A stretch of 64,000 bases of DNA from a virus: positions 1 to 64,000 of IMG/VR virus record IMGVR_UViG_3300013137_001132. One strand, written 5' to 3'. A model generated the notes under the pieces. The model was given only the letters and a program-made list of their open reading frames with translations. It was not told the DNA's origin and made no database searches. This document shows positions 1-7,951 of this stretch, one piece after another. Both the position numbers and the translations under genes were made by a program. Every line of letters starts with the position of its first letter. Position 1 is the first letter of the stretch.

Positions 1-583
1 GATACCAGGTCGTCGGTCGCCACGCCACCATGTCCGCGCTCGCGATGTTGTATGTCCCCGCCGGCATGGAGTACAGTTGCCAGCTCGTCGGTTGCCACGC
101 CACCATGTCCGCGCTCGCGATGTTGTATGTCCCCGCTGGCATGGCGTACAGTACCCAGGTCGTCGGTCGCCACGCCACCATGTCCGCAGAACGGATCGTA
201 CTTCCTGTGATGGCCGTCACGTAGAAATACGTAATCGGACTGCCGCCCAACTGCCGTGTGTCCAGGCCGCCAAGTTGCACGTCGCGCAAGTCAATCTGCG
301 TGATGCGTCGTGCGTCCGACACGACGATGCGGTACGTCCCCGCGCCGGCGTAGGCGTGCGTCAGCGCCACCGTCGAATTGTACGGCAGCAGCGCCCGCGT
401 GCCATCGCCCCAGTCAATCGTCACGCTCGACGCGTTGATAGTTAGGCGGTTGATTGTCACCGTCTGCGCGCCCGTCGTGGTGGCGGTGAGCGTGAGGACG
501 CTTGGCTGGTAGTAGTACCGCCGGACGGGGTGTAACACCATCCCGATCAACAAGAACAGCGCCACGCAAGTGAGTAGTATCAT
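1..583 (-). CDS. Partial PKD-like protein with 25-residue tandem repeats
   Basis: Open minus-strand frame that starts at the ATG at 583 and runs off the left edge, so the C-terminus is missing. It opens with a hydrophobic segment (MILLTCVALFLLIGM), a signal peptide or membrane anchor. A PKD-like beta domain follows, with IDWGDGT and THAYAGAGTY about 20 residues later. Then comes a perfect 25-residue (75-bp) tandem repeat of the type SADMVAW(R/Q)PT(T/S)W..Y.MPAGTYNIA, three copies before the edge. The spacing resembles leucine-rich or other solenoid repeats but I cannot assign a family. It is the last visible gene of the structural operon, after fibre-like genes, so a surface or adhesion role is inferred. 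Nothing catalytic is visible. Confidence 0.75.
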   Translation of the reverse strand, partial: MILLTCVALFLLIGMVLHPVRRYYYQPSVLTLTATTTGAQTVTINRLTINASSVTIDWGDGTRALLPYNSTVALTHAYAGAGTYRIVVSDARRITQIDLRDVQLGGLDTRQLGGSPITYFYVTAITGSTIRSADMVAWRPTTWVLYAMPAGTYNIASADMVAWQPTSWQLYSMPAGTYNIASADMVAWRPTTWY

Positions 584-592
584 GGTTCCACC

Positions 593-1228
593 CTATGAAA
601 TGTACTCATACTTCGCCGTCATATACAACGTCGTCGTACCCGGCGAGGTCGTGGATAGGTGCTTCAGGTAGGCATAGATGCTGCGCGTCCCCGCCGCCGC
701 CTTCAACTGCCGGCCCCACGCCCCCTGCGAGAACGCATACACGCCGCCCGCGCCGGCCTGGTATTGCAGGTCGGTCGTGATGGGCATGACGCCCAGCACC
801 TTCAGTTGGTCAGCCGCCGCCAGCGCGAACGCGCCGTTATCCGCAATGGGCGTCGCAAGGTCGGCGTTGAAGAACCACAGTTCGAAGGCGATGGCCGAGG
901 TCATACCAATCAGCGTCAACGAGTTCAGGATGCTTTCTTTGCCGTTGTCCCGCACCGCGAGAGGGAACGTAATCAACCCGCCGACGACATCCTGCGCGGT
1001 GTACGCGCCGTTGGTCACGGTCAGCGTCGCCTGAACGCTCAGGCCGTCGCCAATGACTGATGCCGGCTGGTCGCTCGCCAACACGAAGCTCGTGCTCTCG
1101 GCGGCCGTCTTCTGGCCGAGCGAGGCGGGGAGTTGAGCGGCGGAAACGCTCTCTGCATACGTGGCAGTCCCACCGATCGCGGCTGCCTTATAAGGAATGC
1201 CCTGCTTCCATCTAATCTTGTCGGTCAT
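593..1228 (-). CDS. Virion-associated protein, unknown function
   Basis: 211-residue protein with a good RBS (AGGAG six bases upstream of the ATG). The N-terminal half holds LPASLGQKTAAES followed by VLASDQPAS, a phrase I know from many phage structural and tail-fibre-associated proteins. The rest is predicted beta-rich (Thr, Ala, Gly, aromatic) with no catalytic motif. It sits 9 bases after the large surface protein and 10 bases before the PKD-repeat gene, so it is co-transcribed with them. A particle component is inferred from context and composition only. Confidence 0.7.
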   Translation of the reverse strand: MTDKIRWKQGIPYKAAAIGGTATYAESVSAAQLPASLGQKTAAESTSFVLASDQPASVIGDGLSVQATLTVTNGAYTAQDVVGGLITFPLAVRDNGKESILNSLTLIGMTSAIAFELWFFNADLATPIADNGAFALAAADQLKVLGVMPITTDLQYQAGAGGVYAFSQGAWGRQLKAAAGTRSIYAYLKHLSTTSPGTTTLYMTAKYEYIS

Positions 1229-1237
1229 CTCGATCTC

Positions 1238-4200
1238 CTATGGGGTTGCTGTGGGAGTGGGCGTCATGTTCCCAACTCCGAAACTAGGCCATGCCCACCA
1301 CTGAGGCGTAGCGGTCATGTCTCCATCCGGCCGTCTCTGATATGTGTATTCTGGCGTGGCCCCCGGAATGTACAGCGAGTCCATGAGCACGCCGCTTCTA
1401 TTGTACAGGCTGATATAAGCCGTGTTGCTAATGTCATTCCTGAAGGCGTAGTAGGGCCAAATGATTACAAAGTCGTTACCGCCCACATTGACGCCAGACG
1501 GGATGTAGTAGGTGTACGTGTGGGTGTTCGTCACGGTATCGCCCACATTGGTAAGCTTGACGTAGTACCGATAGAAACCCATCGTCCCGCCGTCTTTGTT
1601 GTAAATCTCGATCCACTGGTCGTGGGTGTCGATGGCCCCATCCCCATTCCAGTCTACCAACATCGGGAGCATCATCACTTCGTTGAGAACGAAGTTGTAG
1701 TATGGTGTCTCAGTCGGCGTACGCGTGGGACTGGGGGTGTACGTTGACGTTGGGGTGCGCGTCTGCGTTGCCGTCGATGCAGGGGGAACCGTATTCGTAC
1801 TCGTGGGCGTCGCGGAACCAGTCGGCGTCTTGGTTGGCGTGATCGTCCGCGTATTCGTAGGCGTCCATGTAGGCGTCCGCGTGAACGTCGATGTATTTGT
1901 CGGCGTCGCCGTCGGTGGCGTTGGGGTAGCCGTCGGCGTCGGCGTGTTGTTGGTGAACGTGATTACGGATGTCACGTCTGATGCAAAGCAGTTGTCGCAC
2001 GCCCACAGACCCAGGGTGTGTGTCAATGTGATCGGGCCGTATGGCAATGCCGGGTCAATCTCACCGATAGCATAAACCGTCTGTGTCGTCTCAGTCAGCG
2101 CCCCAGAGACCGGGAAGACATAGATAGCACCCGACTCGTATGTTGGCACTGGCGTCCCCGCCACAGGCGTCATTTGCGCTGCAAACTGACTATAGGGATA
2201 TAGGTTCAGCGCGGTGTCATTCTCGGCCGAATAGGAAAGCGTGTACGTGATGTACCCCCCCGGCGCCGGCGTCCCGCCTGTGTCGGCCGTGATTGCCAGG
2301 TGGACAAGCGGGGTGGGCGTTGGCGTCAATGTGGGCGTCGAGGTGGGCGTCTCGGTCGGCGTTGGGGTCAGCGTGAATGTCGGCGTCGCGGTCGCGAGTT
2401 GCAGTACCAGATAGGGCGCAGATTTGGTCGCCCCGGCCACCGGCGTAATGGTCGCGTCTTCGACTGAGCCAAACCTGTCATCGGAATCGTTCGTGTCAGT
2501 TCGGTCGAGGATGAGGCCGTTGTTTGTGCCAGCCACCTGCGTCTGGATGGCCGGTTTCACATCCCACGTCAGCCACGTGCCGACCGTAGATGCCGAAATG
2601 GCAACCGGTGTGCCGTAGACCTCAGAAGAGGTGTCCACGTCGCGATTTAGCCCACCAGCAATCGACCACGCCGATGCCGCAGCGTAATTATTCCACGTCA
2701 CATTGGCGTCGGCCGACATTGCCTGCAACACGCGTCGGATAACCGCTGTGCCCGTAATCAATACCCCGTTGTGGTAGTACTGATAGATGTATAGCGTCGC
2801 GCCGGCGATACTGGCGTTAGGATAGGCCGACAGGTTGAATTTCAGGATCGTCTCACGCTGGATAGCGCCCGACGCGACTTGCAGGGCTAGATAGCCGCTG
2901 GTCTCGTAGTTCGTAATCGGGTTGCCCGCGTCGATACGGGTATCATAGGTGTCTGTGATGCTCACCGTAACGTAGGTTGGCGTGCTCGTCGCCGCCGGCG
3001 TGTTCGTGGCTGTTGGCGTCCAGGTCGCATTCGCTACGCTCAGGTATGCGCCATACCCCGGCGTCGATTCGATGCTCCTGAAGCGATAGATCGCCGTCGG
3101 CGTCCTCTGGTCGGCGCGCACCACCAACCCATAGTTGTTGGCCGAGCCGTTCGCCCAGGTCTTCACCAAATCCGTCACGTCCCAGGAAGTCCAACTGGGG
3201 GTCGAGGAGAGCGACAGTCCGCTTTTCACTTGCGCGCAGTCGTTCACCCCCACGCACCCGGCTATGTCCCAGGCGCTGCCCGTCGCGTACTGATTCCAGG
3301 TCATCTGCGCCAGGTTGCCGGCTTTCTTGACGCGTGCAATGCTTACACCTACTGCCGGCGTCCCCGCTGGCGCCGTCGTGTTGTACATATACATATGCAA
3401 ACTAGCCGAGTAGATCGTCGTGTTGGTGATGCCCGTCAGTGGGAACAGCAGCACTGGTTTGCGGTTGCGTACGCTGTCGAAGTCCACTTCCAGCAACGCG
3501 CCCTGTGGCGTCGCCGCGGCCGCCGCGTTCAGGAATGTATCCGCCGTCGCTACCACCGTGAGTATTGGGAACGTGCCTGTTGGTGCCGGCGTGTTCGTCA
3601 CCGTCGGCCCGCCGCCTGTAGCCGTTGCCGTGGCTGTAGGCGTGTGCGTGCTCGTCGAGGTAGGCGTGTGCGTGTACGTTGGCCCGCCCGTTGTGACCGT
3701 GGGCGTCGGCGTCGGCGCGCGATAGGTGACAATCAGTTGCGGCCACACATGGTAATCCGCCTGCTCTTTCGTAGCCAGGTGCACCGTCTGTGAGATGGCC
3801 GAATACCCGATCAGTTCGACGCCGGCCTGTGTCGTGCTGCCATTCAGCCATGAAACGACCAGACTCGTCACATCGACCGTGTACGTGCCGGCCGCCTCGA
3901 TGTTCATGGCTCCCCAGGGAATCTCGCCATAGTCGCCCCCCGCGGTGGCCCAGTAGTTTATACCATCGTACTTGTTCCACGTGACGCCCATCTCCGTCCA
4001 GGCGGGATTCGTCAGCGCGTAGATCGACACGTTGAACTGAGTGGCCGGCACGCTATTGTCGGTCGCGTAGACTTGCAGCGTGGCGTTACTGATCGACGCG
4101 TAGGCCGGGATGCCACTCAGGTCGAAATTGATGACGCCGCGCCGGATGTTGGTCTCCTCCAGCGTCATCTGCGACTGTGCGCCGCTATTGAAGTTCGGCC

Positions 4201-5641
4201 CCACGCCCGTGATATAGGCATCGGCACTGGCGATGATCGCCTGCTGTACCGTGCCGCCGCCCACCGGCGTCGCGCTGGGTGTCCAGGTGCGCGTTGCCGT
4301 TGGCCCACCCGATGTGGCGGTCGCCGTGCGGGTGCGCGTGGGCGTGTTCGTGTAGGTGGGTGTCGAGGTCGGCCCGCCCGGCGTATTCGTCGGCGTGCGC
4401 GTGAACGTGGGCACGGGCGTGCCAATCACCGGCGTTGGAATGGCTTTGTAGAGATTGTAGTTTGCCTGTAAGGTTGGCACAAACCACGATAGGTAAGCCT
4501 GCGCGTCCGGCTGCATGGACGATGTTACACAGGCCGCTGAGGTACGATACTGCGCAGCCTGCTGAAACTCGTAGATGTCCGGCGCGGCATTATGCCCATT
4601 CTCCCACAGAATGCGTGTCTGATCGTCATAACGGTCGAAAAGAGTGTAGTATCCCTGGCAGTTGCCACGATCATCACCCCAGCAATTCTTTTTCAACCAG
4701 AAGGCTTTCCCATACTTTGCCAGGGCGTACTGTGTGGGGCGCTCCGAGACGCCACCTCGCAAAGGGTTGGTAAAGTTGACATCAAAGCAGCCCGGATGTC
4801 CCGCAGCATTGTTCAGGCCAGACCCTACCTGCAAGATAAGTGGCGTGGCGATGAAGTGCGACCGGTATAGGTCTGTTATCTGCTTAACCTGCTCCGAGAT
4901 GTAATAGCACGATTTCTCGTTCCACGCGTAGCCGTCAGTGTCTGTGTATGGCTGTGTCAGACTACCCAGTGTGACGCCCTTGCCGGAGGCGATCATAGGG
5001 CGCACGTCAGTTTTGCCCTCTTCACAACCCTCGGTCTGACACCAGTTAAGTTCACCATAGTCGCCAATGCTCAGGTGAATTGCCACAACGCCTGGGTTGT
5101 TGTCATACCGTTCTGCCATCTCCGCGATCAGTTCATCCCAATACTCCATGAACAACGGAGAGAAAATGTTCACGCGCCCGTTGGGATACGCGGAGGAACC
5201 CGTATATCCCGCTGCGTCGAATGCTTGGATTGTCCATTGAGGGATAACTTGATTGCTGTTAGGCTCGCTATGCGTAACCTGAAGAATAACCTTATTCGAC
5301 GCGTTTGTTTTAGCCACCGCTGCGTCGAGGGCGTTCCAATTGTACACGCCGCGCTGTGGCTCTATTTCGCTCCAATAGACATTAGGATACCCCCAGGTCG
5401 TATTGTATAAGCCAGGCGAAAAGGCTTGACACATTCCCCAATACCCAGGGTTGCTGGGCTGTTTGAACGGCACCCGCGTCGCCGTTTGCGCCGGCAGCAA
5501 CTGCGGCCCCTGAATCGTCGGCGGGATCGTCGGCTTTACGATGGGTGCCGGACGCGTCAACTGGCTGAGCAGCACGATGCCACCGGCCAGCAGCGCCAGG
5601 AAGACGATTGCAAGGACTACGCGTACGCGAGGTCGTGCCAT
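1238..5641 (-). CDS. Large multidomain surface protein: glycoside-hydrolase-like, three DNRLRE-like domains, lamin-tail-like domain
   Basis: About 1,467 residues. The ATG at 5641 has GGAG four bases upstream; an in-frame ATG at 5659 is possible. N-terminal membrane or signal segment (VLAIVFLALLAGGIVLLSQL). Residues about 65-400 look like a glycoside-hydrolase TIM-barrel (YWSEIEPQRGVYNW, IHLSIGDYGELNW). Thr-Pro linkers then separate three DNRLRE/disaggregatase-related-like beta domains (about 463-640, 693-870, 893-1080; motifs such as VTWNKY, YTVDVTSLV, WLTWDV). A DUF11-like domain (about 1113-1230) and a C-terminal lamin-tail-like domain (about 1313-1460, LNEVMMLP, QWIEIYN) follow. This architecture is typical of secreted Chloroflexota proteins and unusual in a phage. 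Its operon position suggests a particle-borne or secreted carbohydrate-active protein acting on host envelope or matrix; the activity is not proven. Confidence 0.8.
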   Translation of the reverse strand: MARPRVRVVLAIVFLALLAGGIVLLSQLTRPAPIVKPTIPPTIQGPQLLPAQTATRVPFKQPSNPGYWGMCQAFSPGLYNTTWGYPNVYWSEIEPQRGVYNWNALDAAVAKTNASNKVILQVTHSEPNSNQVIPQWTIQAFDAAGYTGSSAYPNGRVNIFSPLFMEYWDELIAEMAERYDNNPGVVAIHLSIGDYGELNWCQTEGCEEGKTDVRPMIASGKGVTLGSLTQPYTDTDGYAWNEKSCYYISEQVKQITDLYRSHFIATPLILQVGSGLNNAAGHPGCFDVNFTNPLRGGVSERPTQYALAKYGKAFWLKKNCWGDDRGNCQGYYTLFDRYDDQTRILWENGHNAAPDIYEFQQAAQYRTSAACVTSSMQPDAQAYLSWFVPTLQANYNLYKAIPTPVIGTPVPTFTRTPTNTPGGPTSTPTYTNTPTRTRTATATSGGPTATRTWTPSATPVGGGTVQQAIIASADAYITGVGPNFNSGAQSQMTLEETNIRRGVINFDLSGIPAYASISNATLQVYATDNSVPATQFNVSIYALTNPAWTEMGVTWNKYDGINYWATAGGDYGEIPWGAMNIEAAGTYTVDVTSLVVSWLNGSTTQAGVELIGYSAISQTVHLATKEQADYHVWPQLIVTYRAPTPTPTVTTGGPTYTHTPTSTSTHTPTATATATGGGPTVTNTPAPTGTFPILTVVATADTFLNAAAAATPQGALLEVDFDSVRNRKPVLLFPLTGITNTTIYSASLHMYMYNTTAPAGTPAVGVSIARVKKAGNLAQMTWNQYATGSAWDIAGCVGVNDCAQVKSGLSLSSTPSWTSWDVTDLVKTWANGSANNYGLVVRADQRTPTAIYRFRSIESTPGYGAYLSVANATWTPTATNTPAATSTPTYVTVSITDTYDTRIDAGNPITNYETSGYLALQVASGAIQRETILKFNLSAYPNASIAGATLYIYQYYHNGVLITGTAVIRRVLQAMSADANVTWNNYAAASAWSIAGGLNRDVDTSSEVYGTPVAISASTVGTWLTWDVKPAIQTQVAGTNNGLILDRTDTNDSDDRFGSVEDATITPVAGATKSAPYLVLQLATATPTFTLTPTPTETPTSTPTLTPTPTPLVHLAITADTGGTPAPGGYITYTLSYSAENDTALNLYPYSQFAAQMTPVAGTPVPTYESGAIYVFPVSGALTETTQTVYAIGEIDPALPYGPITLTHTLGLWACDNCFASDVTSVITFTNNTPTPTATPTPPTATPTNTSTFTRTPTWTPTNTRTITPTKTPTGSATPTSTNTVPPASTATQTRTPTSTYTPSPTRTPTETPYYNFVLNEVMMLPMLVDWNGDGAIDTHDQWIEIYNKDGGTMGFYRYYVKLTNVGDTVTNTHTYTYYIPSGVNVGGNDFVIIWPYYAFRNDISNTAYISLYNRSGVLMDSLYIPGATPEYTYQRRPDGDMTATPQWWAWPSFGVGNMTPTPTATP

Positions 5642-6777
5642 GTTACTCCATCGCTCCATCGCGGCTTGCCCGTCTCCGGGTCTGGCCGCAAACGAAAGAC
5701 ATTAATTTCTGGCGTTGTCTCTCCGGGCAACCCACGATCTACGTTCCCGTCCGTGAAGACTTTCCAACAGATGTCACCGCCATAGAAGTTGAACCCATCC
5801 AGGCCGACGCCCAACATGGGGTAGGGCGTACTCGATGTGTACGGCCCGATGCGTACCTCATCGCCCCACAGGTCGAAGTCGGTATCCGCGTTACCCAGTG
5901 TCCGGCTCCCGATATTCAACCAGTATTCATTCGCCAGGGAAGACATGCTAATGCGAGAGGGAGATAGACTTATCGTCTCATCGCGGGTATACGATGCGAT
6001 TTCCAAGTCGGCTGCTTCCGTGTCTGCGTTGGCCGACCGCAACAAAACGTGTCCGTAGTGCGTGTGGTACAACGCCACTTCCTGCACCGCGGCGCTCTCA
6101 AGGTATGACTGCATTCGCAACGGCGTGTAGTATTGATTCGGGGGGTCATTGTAGAGAGACGTGTAGTCTGCCTCATACGGACTCATCAGGCGTAATGCGC
6201 CCGCCCCGATGTACACGCCATCCTCGTAGTCACCGGCGGTCTTGATCGAGTATAAGTTGCCCTCATGAACGCGCCACCGCTCAACCGGATTGGAGCCAGA
6301 CCACTCGCCGCCAGCAAAGTCAGCGGCAAGGCGAAAGCCGGTGGTCGTCTCGAAGTAGTCATTACTCAGAAACGCGGTGGCGAAGTCATCCAGCGCCAAC
6401 CGATCAGCGGGAATACTGTCTACCTGATTACAGCGCCCGTTGACCGCCGCGTTACCCGTATCCTTGTCATACCAGATTTGCCAGTGGTCGGCCAGGCCAA
6501 GCACCCAGTAGTCCGTAGAGTATGTCGTGCGCCAGAAAGGGCGGTTTTGCTCGTCGAATGTGGCGAACCCGTCCGTATCACCATCGCCAAACTCGACGTG
6601 CCGCTGAAGCAGTTGCCCAAACACGCCCCCGCCACTCTCGACTGAGCCAATATCCTTAGAAATCTCAGACAGTTCGGAGATGTTCGTATGCTTGGCGCGC
6701 CATCTCGGATGCCCCCCAGAGAGGGCATCGGCGAAGTATTGCTCTAGGGTTGCAAGGCGCTGTTCTACGGTTGGCAT
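5617..6777 (-). CDS. Probable tail fibre or virion surface protein
   Basis: 386-residue protein starting MPTVEQRLATLEQYF, a short N-terminal coiled coil of the kind that trimerises fibres. The remainder is aromatic and Gly/Asp-rich and looks beta-structured (YWVLGLADHWQIWYDKDTGN, FNFYGGDICWKVF). No enzyme motif. It overlaps the next gene by about 25 bases, which fits translational coupling. A trimeric tail fibre or baseplate-type role is inferred from the coiled-coil start, composition and neighbours. Confidence 0.7.
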   Translation of the reverse strand: MPTVEQRLATLEQYFADALSGGHPRWRAKHTNISELSEISKDIGSVESGGGVFGQLLQRHVEFGDGDTDGFATFDEQNRPFWRTTYSTDYWVLGLADHWQIWYDKDTGNAAVNGRCNQVDSIPADRLALDDFATAFLSNDYFETTTGFRLAADFAGGEWSGSNPVERWRVHEGNLYSIKTAGDYEDGVYIGAGALRLMSPYEADYTSLYNDPPNQYYTPLRMQSYLESAAVQEVALYHTHYGHVLLRSANADTEAADLEIASYTRDETISLSPSRISMSSLANEYWLNIGSRTLGNADTDFDLWGDEVRIGPYTSSTPYPMLGVGLDGFNFYGGDICWKVFTDGNVDRGLPGETTPEINVFRLRPDPETGKPRWSDGVTWHDLAYA

Positions 6778-6782
6778 TTATA

Positions 6783-7427
6783 TCACAAAAAGTAGCCGAC
6801 AACATAGATGTAGACAGTCAGCCCACCAAGCACGCCAGAGCCGGCAATGCTATAGTACGATGTTCCAGCGGCAGAGATCGGAACAACTCCGCGGTGCTCG
6901 ACGTAATTCCCCCAACCGGGTTCTGGATACGCCTGCGCGGGGCCATAGACATTGAATGTCCAGATAGAGCCAGTAGACTTCGCCTTCATGCGAAAGAGAG
7001 CAGACTGACTACGCGTGCTCTGGTTCCCGTCCTGGATGATTACACACAGATCAACCGCGCGCGCAATCGCCGGAACGCTGAAAGTAGAGTTCCAGTTGAT
7101 AGTTCCAGCGCCGTCCGCTGCCTCCATAGGTGCCCAAGTCGCTGCCCACCGCGGGTCAAAGTCCCCATCTCCATCCACATCACAGCGTACATACCCATCA
7201 ATGGCCGTAGTGCCCTTGATGAAATCATCATCCGTGCCCAGGGTAATGTCTCCCGCGCACACGATAGACGTGGGCGTGATCGCGCCGTGGGTGCCGTCAG
7301 CGTCATGCTCTACTGCCAGGGCGGTATCAATCTCCTGAATGCAGGCATTCATCTGCGTGGCCCAGCCCGGCCCGTCGTCGTTTACAGAGGGACGAGTAAA
7401 AGCGAAGGTCGTCGTATCCGTGGACAT
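6783..7427 (-). CDS. Probable tail fibre-associated protein
   Basis: 214 residues. The N-terminus (RPSVNDDGPGWATQMNACI, then EHDADGTHGAI) is a pattern I know from phage structural proteins that list time or parameter-like beta segments near fibres. The C-terminal half is Gly/Ala/aromatic-rich (GWGNYVEHRGVVPIS, GVLGGLTVYIYVVGYFL) and looks like a beta-sandwich knob. It lies 5 bases before the 386-residue fibre-like gene. Function inferred only from context. Confidence 0.68.
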   Translation of the reverse strand: MSTDTTTFAFTRPSVNDDGPGWATQMNACIQEIDTALAVEHDADGTHGAITPTSIVCAGDITLGTDDDFIKGTTAIDGYVRCDVDGDGDFDPRWAATWAPMEAADGAGTINWNSTFSVPAIARAVDLCVIIQDGNQSTRSQSALFRMKAKSTGSIWTFNVYGPAQAYPEPGWGNYVEHRGVVPISAAGTSYYSIAGSGVLGGLTVYIYVVGYFL

Positions 7428-7444
7428 AAATATTCTCTCCTAAT

Positions 7445-7951
7445 CTATTTGAGTTCCCCTAAATATTGCTCACACCAGCGATCAAAGAGTTCCTTGTCAT
7501 AGCATTCCCAGTCCCAAATGCGCAGCACGGTGTATCCCATACTCTCAAGGGTTAGCCTTTGATGCGCGTCGCGCGCTTCGGCATCTATTCCGGTATGCCA
7601 AAGTACGCCGTCAATCTGTATGATGATCTTGTAGAATGGAAGGATGAAGTCAGCGACGATGCCACCAAGCTGCTGTCGGCCTCCAAGCATCGAACTCTGG
7701 AAGGACATATCGAGTCTTCTGCGTTCTAGTTCCTTGTACATGATGCGTTCTGGCAGAGAGCCGTAGATGCCCTGAACCGCACGCTGTTCTTGCTCGGACT
7801 CCCCGATGATGGGACGGTATACATCAGGCCCGCCCTTCCTGTAGATGGGGCCGTGTTTCGTCCTCATCGCGGGGAGTTTGAGATAGTCTGCTTTGGGGAA
7901 ACTCAGGGGCTTCCATTTAGTAGGGAAGCGCGACTTCTTCCTAAGTGTCAT
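7445..7951 (-). CDS. Vsr/DUF559-like PD-(D/E)XK endonuclease
   Basis: 168 residues with the start taken at 7951, 11 bases inside the upstream gene. A longer frame exists to 8173 but its extra N-terminus is only a shadow of the propeller gene. The C-terminal half has a very-short-patch-repair/DUF559-like nuclease layout: PERIMYKELERRRLD, then ADFILP, IIQIDGVLWHTG, a D..R helix (AEARDAHQR) and YTVLRIWDWE. The Asp of ADF and the Asp of QID are the likely metal ligands. A free-standing nuclease in a tail operon is odd and may be a homing-type selfish gene or a processing enzyme. Confidence 0.7.
   Translation of the reverse strand: MTLRKKSRFPTKWKPLSFPKADYLKLPAMRTKHGPIYRKGGPDVYRPIIGESEQEQRAVQGIYGSLPERIMYKELERRRLDMSFQSSMLGGRQQLGGIVADFILPFYKIIIQIDGVLWHTGIDAEARDAHQRLTLESMGYTVLRIWDWECYDKELFDRWCEQYLGELK

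Noticed and set aside
1-230. A DNA-level mobile or CRISPR repeat at the left edge
   Set aside because: The 75-bp units are in frame and code for clean 25-residue protein repeats of the PKD-repeat gene.
1710-4500. Many plus-strand frames rich in Val/Gly opposite the large surface gene
   Set aside because: They are complements of Thr-Pro linker codons; no RBS or conserved domain.
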